From Melampsora larici-populina 98AG31 (Eukaryota; Basidiomycota; Pucciniomycetes; Pucciniales; Melampsoraceae), in NCBI RefSeq assembly GCF_000204055.1, contig NW_006768779.1, positions 1,537,620-1,601,619 on the forward strand: DNA of 64,000 nucleotides. Reading direction: 5' to 3'. The position numbers and the translations under genes were made by a program. Each line of letters opens with the position of its first letter. The first letter of the stretch is position 1. This document shows positions 45,296 through 56,567 of the stretch, one piece after another. The notes below the pieces were generated by a model. It saw only the letters and a list, made by a program, of their open reading frames with translations, was not told the DNA's origin and did not search any database.

Positions 45296-46439
45296 TTTAT
45301 TTGTAATGGTTTTTCTTTGTTTTGGTGGGGGATTTCAAAAAACTCTTTGAGACCTGCTCAATTAATTCATGGTCACCTTTCTCGCCCTTTTCTGTTTGAA
45401 GATTTAGTTTGTTTTGCACAATTGCTTCCTTCAATTGAGAATTCACAAAATCAATCAATTGGATTACAGCCATTCAAGAGTTCATCGGTTTATTTAGCGG
45501 TCTTTTTTTGAAAGTTTTGGACAAAACTTGGACAAACCTTGCTTGTACAGTTCAAATTTGACAGATTGTAGTTCAAAATTGGTTTCAGCAAGGGTTTTAG
45601 CAAGGGTTTTGAACAATTTCAAGTTTTTCCTCACGTCAAAAAAAACCAATGAATTCTTGAACGGCTGCAAGTGGTAAGTCTCAATTGTTTAGAATCACGT
45701 AATCATATAACAAATTCACACTTTATCTTTTGTTCTAAGTGGTTGTTATTCATATCAAAGTTGATATTACACCTATTGAAAATGGAATTAATCTGACGGG
45801 TTCGAATATACAGGAAAGGATCTTCACTGAGATATTGCATTTGGAATCTGATCAATCGCATCAAGATTTTAAATTTCTGGTTGCTAAACAAGGAGATGGT
45901 TTCAGTAAGATGTTATCTTTTAACACACTTTATAAATAATGTTCACAAAGGCTTTGACTTATCATTTGTGATTTTTCACAGAGTTTGGAAATTGCTTGGA
46001 AGATCAATTAGGTCTTGTTTGGTATTCTATTTTTTTGGATTAGTGGTACACAAAATTGAAACCCGCATGAAAAACCTGCATGAACTCGCATGGATTTTTT
46101 GGTATTCCCAGAAAAAACTACAAAAAATGCAGTTTTGTCATGCTTTCAAATGGTAAATGAGTTGTGGTTTTTTTATTTTGGCGTTGTTGAATGTTAAATT
46201 GTTATAAAATTATCTTCTGATGGTCCTCCTCCACAACCAGATCCAATTACATCAAAATCACGCTCATTGGATCATTCAATTATTTGACTTTTTTTGGTTT
46301 CAATTCCAACTACAAGCAAAAGTTGACAATAGTGGAATCAATAGCCAAATCAGTACACCATCATTACCTTCAGATCAATACTTGGCATCCCAATCTCAAG
46401 TTGATCAACTCTTGAATCGTATCTCTCTCTGATGGCCAT

Positions 46440-47738
46440 CCCTTTTATGTTCCAACTGACCTGTTCTTGATCTTCTCAAAGAGCCTAATATCATAAATTA
46501 TCAGTTATCATACATTCATTCAAGTGAACCTTTGAATCAAATCAAATATTTGCTTTCAAGTTCAAAACCATCTGCCGATCTTGATTGAGTTCATGTCTTA
46601 GAATTACCAGATAATATCCAGGAAGGTAAACATAGTAGCTGTTATTTACCTGACCCTCATGTCGTACCCAGTGGGGAGTTCCATGAGATGTATGTGTAAC
46701 TGTGAATTGGGTTCATTCAAGTTACTTCAACCCAAGCTGATCTCACCTTATATATCCTATGCCTTGCTTTCTGTTGTCTATTTAAGTGGTATTCCTTCTT
46801 GATATGTTAGATTGATCAGAGGCAAACAATTTCAATTGTCTTGTAATATCTCAGGCATTTATCAAGTTTGTCATCTTGTCAACTCCAGCAGATCTATACA
46901 ACTATTTCTGATTCGTGTTGTATTTTTGTACTAACAGTTTTCATTGACTGTTGTTTGTACCCACAGTTTTCATGCTTTGTTTCAAACAGGAATCAAACAT
47001 ATTACCCAATACGATCTCAACTCCCATCATTAACGTCCTTGACCAAGTTGATTTATCCAACTATGCCAACTTCACATTCTCAAGATTGGTCAAAGAGGGC
47101 AGTCCTAGCCTCTGAAAAGTACTGCAAATACTGGGTTACAGGTGATCTTCTCATGGCCAAGACAGGTAACTCCGGCCCAAGTGGTAGTTGACCACCTGAG
47201 ATCGCTCATGAAGTCAACCCTCATGATGGTCAGTCTACTTATGAGTGTGTGACTTATAAGGAGATTTCATCAAGAGGATCATCAAGATGAAATCACCGAC
47301 AATGTTAATTTTTCTCACTGAATGTCATTTGACTTGGAATGCCTCAACTGATTGAACACTCCACTTATTGCATATTTAGACACTACAGAGTATTACAATG
47401 TTCCTAATGACAAGCTAAAAGAGAAGTACATGGATAGTAACCAAGCAATACGAGAATCAGGATAGGATACATCACCCCAATCTGGTCCCTCTAATGCAAA
47501 GATCTTGGATTTCAACCCAATCTGTCTTAACTCATTATTAGCTCAAATGGAAGAAGATCTCTCCAAATCCTATGCCATGAAAAAATCAATCAACCCAAGC
47601 AAATCTGAGAAGAACTCCCAAAAAAGACAATATTGGACTCAAAAAGCTCAAGATTGTAACTTGATAGGCTTAATGGGGCTACAAATCCAACTTCAAATGA
47701 AGTTTATTCAGAATATCATCGGTAAAGTTACGCTTTAA
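46440..47738 (+). pseudogene. Neutral trehalase pseudogene
   Basis: Three blocks match neutral trehalase in order. About 46590-46700 encodes LELPDNIQEGKHSSCYLPDP and HVVPSGEFHEMY, a decayed form of trehalase signature 1 (PGGRFxExYxWDxY). About 47060-47240 encodes SEKYCKYWVTGDLLMAKTG, then after a stop PPEIAHEVNPH. About 47385-47600 encodes NQAIRESG, a TAG, DTS, then NPICLNSLLAQMEEDLSKSY, corresponding to the ESGHDTSYR...DLN..LL region with the His codon now a stop. The enzyme would hydrolyse trehalose in the cytosol. Several stops and frame changes make it non-functional. It lies between Helitron-type 3' ends at 45295 and 49406, so it may be a gene captured by, or broken by, such an element. 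A frame at 45317-45510 may be an earlier part but is not recognised. Confidence 0.7.
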
Positions 47739-49381
47739 CTCCATACATAAGAAATTTAAAAGCATTTTGAAAGAAACCCAAGGTCTAAATTTTGATCCAT
47801 TTAGATTTCCTCATGGCCTTCATCCTGCGCCAGCTTATCAAGTTTTACCTCCTAGTGGTCTTTCTTTAGCTGTGGCATCAAATAATAATTTTAAATGGAT
47901 CCTCAGACATCCCAGGTGAGAAAGCTATCATTCCAGGTACATCAAATCCATACTAGCTCGTTCTTGGCAAAACAGTGGATATCAACCAATGTGAATCTCT
48001 TTCATTTTCCAAAACCTGTTTCATTTATATATTTGTTGTTGTTCAATTTGAGTATCCACCTTAAAGCATCTAAAATATAAATACGTCGAATCGACTCGCA
48101 TAAGTACCGTACAATCCTCTTCTGTTTTGGTCCACCTCCCATCAGGTTGGTTTTGGTGCTTTTCAAGTTTGATTTGTACTTTTCAAGTTGGGTTTGTGAT
48201 TGTATGTCTACTTTTCAATCGCCAATTTTATCGCGCTTTTTCATTTGGTATTGTTCTTCTTTCTTTCAATTTCTATTGTTCTTTTTTTTGTTTTTGTAAT
48301 TTCTTGAAAAGTTAAGCTATTTGTTCTTAATTTGCCTTGTTCCGATTCATCATCTTGTGTGAGGCTCTGAGCAACCTGCTATCTTTGATGGTTGCCTGTA
48401 AAAAGTCATTTTCAAAGCTGTCTGCTTTTCAGCATTTGAAAGCATCACTTCAAAAGTCGTGTCTTTGCCAAGCCTTGCATTTATTTCTTAGACCTATAAA
48501 TAGGTAAGTTATTCTACTTTTTTTGATGGATAATAGTTTCCCCATCACATTTTTGTATAATGAAGAAACTTCTATAATGCAACCATCCACCTAACCCAAC
48601 AAGCCATTATAAAAAACCATCATCTCATAGTAATTTCCTTGCACCATACTCTCACCTTGTGGAAAGGAAATGTACTTTCCCACATTGCCTGACAACCCCA
48701 GCTTTAGATTAACACTTTCCGAGCTTGATTGCTCTTGATGTTTTGTGATTGTTTGCATTTGATTATACATTTACAAATCCATTTTTGGTGTGACCTGCAA
48801 TTCTTGGTAGCAAGCTTTGCAAAATCTGACTCCAAATGGTGTGTTTCTGCCTTGGTATACTTTTTTTTACTTTATAAGAAGGTAACATGTCACACTGACT
48901 CTCCCAACAAATTTGCCCACCTCAAAACCAATCCTATAGCTCAATATTTCACCTAATTCATCAAGTCACTGTACAGATAATTCCTTTTGTACTCTTTTTT
49001 ATGCCCATTTTTTGATAACTACTTGGTAATCTTTCTTCTTCTTGGCCTATTTGTACCTGTCTTGGCTTGCTTGAATCTCACACTAAGCCTACAACCTCCA
49101 ACCTTTATATATCTCCTTTGACTGGGCTTGCCTTGTGATAATAGGAATCTTTGTGAACAACATTCCTTTTGCATCCAACTGTTGCGCCAAATGTGGTCTG
49201 CAAGCTTATACCACCTGGTTGTCTACAATGACTTCAAAGTGTGCTCTAGGTGACAGTGTCCATCTTTGTCTCTTGAAAGATGTGGACAATCGTGGCCAGA
49301 GCTACGTAAGTGGGTGGTACAAAGTGCTTCTTTTTGCAAATGTAAATTTCTGTAGGTAAATTCAGAAACAGTCTAGCTGTG
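47739..49381. other. No recognisable gene
   Basis: At 47800-47920 a short frame (FPHGLHPAPAYQVLPPSGLS) might be another decayed exon. The rest (48.1-49.4 kb) has only ORFs rich in Phe, Leu and Cys that look like translated non-coding DNA. Confidence 0.35.
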
Positions 49382-49406
49382 GCGGGCATGCCCGCATGTT
49401 CTCTAG
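49382..49406 (+). mobile_element. Helitron-type 3' terminus (hairpin + CTAG)
   Basis: GCGGGC/GCCCGC with a 2-nt loop (49382-49395) is followed 7 nt later by CTAG (49403-49406) and then T. The flank ATGTTCTCTAGT resembles the ATGCTCTAGT after the hairpin at 45269, so the two ends probably belong to related families. Confidence 0.6.
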
Positions 49407-49986
49407 TAGCCAAAATGCAGGGAATCAGTATGTACTCAAATTATTGATCCAACAAAACAACTAGAAAATTAGCAAAAGATCATTCATATGAGTAGACCAT
49501 TTCTTCACACATTCAGAATTGATCTTTTGTTCAAATGTGCAGGATTTTGTTTTTAATAATGTTGTTCAGATTATGGCCAACATACCTTTGTTTCTTTGCA
49601 TCTCTAATTGTTTTGTGGACTTGTGCACAGTTTTGGCTTCAAACCTCTCTTGCCTTGAAAGATGATTTTGCCACTTTTTCTGTCTGGTTTGTATGGCTTT
49701 TTAGTTTCTGTTTGTGACTCGCAAAAAATGATGTTTGCTTGCTTTTAAGCATGTTAGACTTTGTTTGTGCCACTTGTTGTTTTTCTTTATATATATCATC
49801 TTGCAACACCTCCTTGCACAGTATGCTGTGTCCTTCCATTTTAAAAGCTTTGTTGGAGACTCTTCTTGCTCATTCTAATGCAGAAGTGTTAGATATGGTA
49901 GAGGTTGTCTGCAATCAACTTACTGTCCCGCTTTGCTCAATACGTACAGCTTGTTTGTCAAAATGTGGCATTTATTCTGGGTGAGA

Positions 49987-50014
49987 GCGGCGCCCGCCGC
50001 CCCCAAATGGCTAG
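49987..50014 (+). mobile_element. Helitron-type 3' terminus (hairpin + CTAG)
   Basis: GCGGCG/CGCCGC with a 2-nt loop (49987-50000), then a 10-nt spacer, CTAG (50011-50014) and T. This is a third potential Helitron end within 5 kb on the same strand, with a different hairpin sequence from the other two. Confidence 0.45.
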
Positions 50015-50029
50015 TTACAGGTCAAAGTC

Positions 50030-50960
50030 AAATATGTCAAGTAAATAATAGGTTCGATTTTGGGGTTCAAAGTCAAAGGAGAAAACGAGAGAAGTATCAG
50101 TAGAAGGAAAGTCTAGAGGGTCTTACTTAGCAAGATAAAGATCCAGGATCGAAATTGAAATTGAAGTTAAACTGAGCTAGAGGAGGAAGAAACAAGATAT
50201 AGAAGAGTTGAGCTATCAGAGGCTGGAATCGAATTGATTAGAGTCGCATCTCTGAAGAGATTGGGATAAGACTTAGTTCATACCTTCACCAAACATCAGA
50301 ATTGAAATTAGATACTAATAGGAAGTTCGATTTTTGAGGTTGATGTCCAAAGCTAAACTAGATTAAGATCAGGTCTCGAGATCAAAATTGGATAGAGTAT
50401 GTTGAAGATGGTATTGATAAGAGGTTCGATTTTGGGGGACAATCCCTATAATGAGATAGTTGAAGATGGAAATCAGAGCTGGAGATCGAAATTAGATAGA
50501 AATCAGTCTTAGAAGATGAACAATGTAAGAAAACAAATAAGAGAAGAATTGAAAGGTACTTACATATTAACATGAATGATAAAACAACTTGGAGAATGAT
50601 CGGTTGGAGTAAAAACAGGTTGGGGTTGAGATGTGAATGATTGGGTTGGGGTTTGGGATCGAGGAAAGGTATAAAGGGAAGGCTTGCTGAGAGGGGGAAG
50701 GGAATCATCAATCCATCAGTAGATCAATTTGTGTGTGTTCACGTGTTTTGTGTCTTTCAGTGTGTCTTGAGAGTGTGTTCTTCTTTTCTTTTAAAGTATC
50801 AGGTGTTATCGAGTGTTTTTTTTGTGTCTTGTTTGTGTTGTGTGTTTGAAGTTTAAGTCCTGAAAGTTATTAAAGGAGAGTATAATCTTTTGTCGTTAGT
50901 AGTGAACTTCTTTGATAACAGAGACAAAGAAAAGTAATCCTACCTTGAGTTTAGTTGTTA
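50030..50960 (-). repeat. Dispersed repeat, copy B (inverted relative to 39.4-40.4 kb)
   Basis: Read on the minus strand the region shares with copy A the TTTGTCTCTGTTATCAAAGA segment (near 50920) and a TTTCGATCCTGGATCTTTAT segment (near 50140) followed by GTAAG. Within copy B the word AGGTTCGATTTTGGGG is repeated on the plus strand (50048, 50321 in variant form, 50422), so it is itself built of degenerate units. No protein is supported. Confidence 0.5.
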
Positions 50961-51868
50961 TCGAGTGTTCTGTCTTATTCTGTCTTTCTTTGTTTTGCTG
51001 AGCTCGATGATTGAAGTCTAGAGTCTTATATTTTAAGGGTCTTATTTTTATTTAATTGTTATATTTTGTTACCTCAAAAATCGAAATTTGGCCCCGAGTC
51101 TGAGTAGGCTATCCTCCGGATAAAACCCCGCCGTCAATAAAACCCTTTCCCCCTCTTTACTATCATAATTACACTTTGTGTGATTTACATCAAGTTTTGC
51201 CAAACCTGCCTCTTGATCCAAGTCGAGGCCAGGTTGAGTCAGGTTTGGGAATTTATTCCAGTCCTGTACAGCTGTGTTACACAAGCGTAACATTCAACAA
51301 TCAACCGCAGTTCACATATCCTTGCATTACCACCTTGTGTACACCACAAGTCCAACTTAAGTTGACCAACCGGTACTGCGGGGTTGTAATCACACACGGG
51401 TTTTTGACGGCTGATATACAGCTGAGAGACCACCATTTTAACCGGCACTTTGCCGGAAATCAGAACACCACCAGTCAACCACTTCCTATTCGGTAATTCA
51501 TCCAATTTGACAAATCTCAGCTGACGTTTTCTTTCCTTTCCTGGGTTTCAACCGATTTCCCTCACTTCGTCTCAGATCCCCAGTCCTTTTTCGATTCTTA
51601 ATCAGAAATTATTGAAAGTCAAAACTTTCAAATTCTCACTGCTCAGACACCCAAATCTTTTTGTTTTCCCTTCAATCCATCGAACAACGGTCCTGAACAA
51701 TCAACACACATTGCTTCGATTGCTGGCGTTTTATCTTGCTTCAATCAATCAGAGACGTTCCCAAACAATCATCACAAGTGACTTTTAATTCCTTCAAGAC
51801 ACTTCTCGAAATCTCACCCAAAACCGTCACCTTCTTGGCCTTTCAAATCAATCTCTTTCCCACACTCG
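50961..51868. other. Upstream region of the second CACTA-like transposase gene
   Basis: No gene is seen. The last 400 bases are C/T-rich and probably contain the promoter and 5' leader. A short inverted repeat CCGGCACTTTGCCGG (51440-51454) and several ACACCAC words occur at 51.34-51.47 kb. I looked here for the left terminal inverted repeat of the element and found no convincing match to the 59.4-59.6 kb region. Confidence 0.4.
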
Positions 51869-54800
51869 ATGGACCCATCTCCTGAATGTGAACATTTTAA
51901 CGTCTTCTGACTATCCTCAATCCATAAGCTGATTCAATAACTCAATTCCAAGGCATTGTTGAGCTGGAGGCTGCCTTCTTCAGTTGCCTGGCTTGTCCTA
52001 ACAGCCGATTGATGCAATCAAATTCTGTTGCAAAGCACATCAAAACATCAAGCCATCAGAAACACTTGTCTCAATGGATCTCCGAGCGGAAGGCCACTGC
52101 TGCTGCGGCCGCTGGTCCACCTCCGAGGTCAAATTCAGGTCCTTTGCAACCAGAAATCGAAATCGAAGAAGGTTTCAATCAAGAGGACCCTGAAATCCCA
52201 GATATCGCATCAGATCAGGCTAGCTCAGAACCGGAACACCGTGACAATTCAGCACTCATTGACCTCTGGGCACAGGATCATTCAAATCTATTTCGATCTC
52301 CAGTTCACCGTGTCAATAGTATCGAGGACGAATCAATTGGTGAAGGATCCATTGAGTCGGATTCTGACGATGAAGATAATGAATCAGAAGGCAACGAAAC
52401 TCATTCACAGGCCTCAGAGGACGGGGATGACTCTTCTTGGGCACCCTTTTCCAGTTTAGAGGTATTTATTAGCTCATCTTATCAACTAGATGTTTCAATT
52501 TATTCCCACTGAGTGATTCCTGCATCTATAGCAATTTGTTGGTCTGTTGATCCTAGGCTCAACACGCACAACACTCTCTCAGCTGTGCTATGAGCGCATA
52601 CGCTCATTTGTCGGACTTCTCAATATCAAGCTCCCTGCATATAAGACCTTACAGAGGCTTCGCAAAAGACTTCAACGTAAATACAACATGAAGGTTTACG
52701 AGAGTTTGAGCCCATTGGACAAACCATGTTTTGGCCTTCAAGTGAAGGATATATTAAGACAGGTGAGATATGTTTTCATTCAACCTTACAAATCCAACTC
52801 GACTGATGCGATTTTGTTTATTAAGGAACTTGCTAATCCCTATGTCAGGGATTACCTTGAGGCCATTCCAGAACTTCCGAATTCATCCTCTACTATTGAC
52901 CGCCTTTCTCAATCGAAGAAGTGGAGAGAACAACTTGATCCCGATATCAGAGTACAGATGATTGACAGGCCAAATGGACATTTTTACCTATTCGAACCGG
53001 TTCAACTGCGATCCAAAAGGATTATCATACCTTTATATTTTTTCCGTTCTGGATCTCATATCTTTACAAAGTGTGTGTTTGCAAAGATCCAGAAGCAAGG
53101 CAAACAAGCATCTTCAAATATTCGAATTGAATTCTCACCTGTCTCGAGTTTTGACTCTGACCGGTTATCAACAATCAATGTTGACGAATTCTGGAAATGT
53201 TTTGATCAAATAGAATTACATAAAGATTTGTTAATGAAAGATCGCTGCAAGGACATAATGTATGGTATGTGGCTTTTATTATCATGAATTATCAATTAAA
53301 TTTCATTGATTAGTTTTTCATTTTGTTATGTTATGTAGCATCAGGCACTTGCGGACACTTTAGCGAAGTCCCACTTTACAATCCCTGGCGCAAAAAGGCT
53401 AATGGTAAAATAATTCGCCATGTTCCTTGGGTTTTGTACTGTGATGACCTGTCAGGGAATGTCTCGAAGCGGTGGAATAAGCATATGGCGTTCTACTGTA
53501 CTTTGGCAGGACTTCCTCCGAAACTGGCAAATCAGGAATACAATTGCCATTTCCTGACAACATCAAATACTGCCGGTGCATTGGAGTTGGCCGATCCATT
53601 GATTGATGAGCTTAAGTAAGTTTTAGAGTTGAGTAAGCCTAATAAAATATTTCTGATGAGTCATACCAGCTCTCTAGGTACAGATGGTTTTGTCGCGTAT
53701 GATGCAAAGATTGACGCAGAAGTTATGATTATGACATGTGTCGTATGTCATTTAGGGGATTCACCGATGCATGCAGAAGTGACTAACACCATGAATCCAA
53801 CAACGTCTCTAACTCCTTGTCGTATTTGTCATCTGAAGGTCGACAAGCTGGTTGAAAAGAAATCAACACAATATGTTTGTGAATTCCTCGGTATTGATGA
53901 AGCTGGACGGAGGGTAATGTTCTCCTTGAGACCATATTGAAGTTTAATCCAACATAGATTTAATACATTTGTTTGTCTATTGTTAGTTATCTCTGCCAAC
54001 ACGTGAACAGTCAGAAACCATCAAAGGCACCAAGGACCTCTGGGCGCTCTCCAAACTCCCAGGATCGATTACTCTCTTCGACACTAAATCCGCTTTGTGG
54101 GGTTTGCGAGATATCCAGAACATGCCTTTTGTCAAGAGACTTCAAGACATGCATTGGGATGCGTCAGTTTCCAATGAAGAAGTGGCAGAGCTATACGACG
54201 AGCTGAACACGCAGTTTGGAGATCGATTATTTAATCCATTCCTGCGTTTAAAAGGTACGGATTTTTTCCATTTCCAAACCTTGTGATATCTCTATACTGA
54301 CTTGATACCTGACTGTTTTCAGGATTTAATGGTCATTGCGACACTCCGGTCGAGGTGTTGCATGTGATGTTATTAGGGGTTGCCAAATACTTGTTACACC
54401 ATCAAATGCTGTCTGCAACTGCCTCTGAAAAGAAAAATATTTGCGGTCGTTGGAGGTCTTTTGACAAATCCGGACTAAACATCCCACCCATCCAACCTAA
54501 GACAATGATCCAACACTTCCTCAGTCTTACTGGCAAAGAGTTTCGAGTGGTACTTCAATGTTCACCTTTTATTTTTTTCGAATGCTGTGATTTATCAGAA
54601 GACAAACGTGCAACATGGACCGCACTCTCTAATCTGGCACCATACATCTTCCAGACTGAGATCAACAACATGGAGGCGTACTTAGTGGAACTTGATCGAC
54701 TTATTCAAATCTTTTTAAATTCAATAGTTAAACTCTCAGCTCAGTGGTGCAATAAGCCCAAATTTCACATGTTAACTCATCTCTGTGATTCTATTCAGAC

Positions 54801-56014
54801 TTTTGGACCTGCAGTACTTTTTGGTACGGAAAACTTTGAAGGCTATAATGGAAATACAAGACACTCTTCAATAAAGTCCAATCATCTCAGTCCAAGTAAG
54901 GATATCGCAAATTCCTTCAATAACCATCGGCTTATGCGAGTAGTAACCGCAGCAAGAGTTTATGACTACAAGCAACAAACTTATTTACAAGCAAGCGAAA
55001 AAATTCAAGATATATTTTGTAATAATCGGTTATTTCAGAAAGCTTTAGGTTACAATTCGTTGTGGGATAAAGATGTGCAATTAAAAAATAGGAAGCTGAG
55101 CAAATCAATTCTCATTATGGCTTGAACAGTCTTGAATTGAACATTCTTTTGATCTAGAAATTCAAAAAATACAACCGGACAATCCACAAAATATGATCCC
55201 AACAAGGATATTCGATTCGTTTGAAGCCGAAGATTGGAAAGTTCTTGAGGATATTAAACTGAAAGATGGACAAAAGGTCTCTGCTGGTGTTTTTGTGTCA
55301 GTCGAGAACGCCCACACGGAAACTGGAAGAAGAATTGCACGTGTCAAAAGGATTTGGGGTGTTGGCGGATGCACTTTATCACACACCAAGATTGAGGCGT
55401 TTGATTGCCAATTGGGTGATGTAAATGAATTTTATACCATGCGAGAAATCCGGGAAACAAATCGGCCTGTGTGGATTAACATTACAGTTAGTATAATTTC
55501 AATTCTAAACACTAGACCTAAAGAGACTTAACAATGTGTTGGAACTCTCCAGGACGTCAAAGCAGTCTTGAACGTTCAACACAATTGCCATGCAGGTCAG
55601 TGCAGTATTCAAAAAACCCGTTCAGTCATGGTCGAACGGGGTCTATCAAAGAACTTGGATTATGAAGTTGTACATGTTCCAACGGGTGATTTCATATTGA
55701 ATTCAGCCGCCTTCTATAATGCCGAACTTCACCGGGGATGGGCTCAGATTCTACACAAGGAGGTAACACCTGAAGATCGGATTTCATCTGTGAAACAAGG
55801 AATCAACAATTGGAAGCAAGCAATCAAGAAGAAAGACGAAATAAAGGAAAAGAAACGTCAAAAAGAGATTGAGAAAGTGCTAGCTGGACAAACAGGTATA
55901 CCGGCTGCTAAAAAAAGGAAGATCAGAAAACCAATTGATTCACCGCACTCAGATTTGCAGACGCAGGATAACACTGATGGGCCAGTGGCTGGGCCATCAT
56001 CATTCAGTTTGTGA
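51869..56014 (+). CDS. CACTA-like (Tnp2/KDZ-type) transposase, multi-exon, apparently intact
   Basis: The gene is about 1,100 aa in at least eight exons, with good GT-AG introns near 52462-52531, 53264-53338, 53616-53670, 53912-53987, 54255-54323, 55120-55190 and 55490-55553. The N-terminus carries a zinc-finger-like FSCLACPNSRLM...KHIKTSSHQKHL, then an acidic region. The core has WVLYCDDLSGNVSKRWNKH (53428-53485), CVVCHLGDSPMHAE (53738-53779), a CRICHLKV pair, PVEVLHVMLLGVAKYLLHH (54347-54403), and WCNKPKFHMLTHLCDSI with ENFEGYNGNTRH. The C-terminus has IKLDGQ-like KLKDGQKVSAGVFVS, then VLNVQHNCHAGQCSIQKTR and a Lys/Glu-rich tail. Order D, DSP, E-LH---LLG is as in Tnp2-type transposases. No internal stop was found in the exons I followed. 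The first exon (ATG 51869 or a later start) is unresolved. A second gene follows in the same direction. Confidence 0.8.
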
Positions 56015-56567
56015 ACGGTATCTCAGATTTGTAATTATCTTTTACTTATAATTTGTACCTTCCTGCACAATAGTTTATATATTACCTCAAAAATATAACC
56101 TGTGCATGTATCTTACCACTATCTCTTACCTTTATTTGAACTGCATGTTTACTTTTTTTTTATCTTCCAAACCAATGATAACATGGATAATGTCTTTAGA
56201 TCAATTCTTATTTTCATTGTTTGCCTTCCATAACAAATGACTTGTATTCTGTTGAATTAAGAATTCCTTTTTCAGTGTAGAGATTACAACATATGCTCTT
56301 CGCAAGGTTTGTTGAGTTCAAAACACCAAAAGAATAAGAGAAAAGTGAGCGGTCTTTACAAGTGTTCAAACCACGGGTGGGGGCTGGGGCAGTTATTGAG
56401 GTTTCACATCCAAATTTCACAGACTCCAGCTGATTTCACAGGTCTCCCTCTTGACCGCTCACTTCCTCTCACCTTCTCAGTCATCAATCCCTCTTGACCG
56501 TTTACTTCCTCTCACCTGCTTTCATATTCTCATATCTTCCCACTGCACTCACTTTACTTCCAGAACT
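56015..56567. other. Intergenic spacer between transposase and its downstream gene
   Basis: AT-rich 3' flank of the transposase gene followed by a C/T-rich leader (56430-56567) with two near-identical copies of CTCTTGACCG[C/T]TTACTTCC, 41 bp apart. No ORF is supported. Confidence 0.5.
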
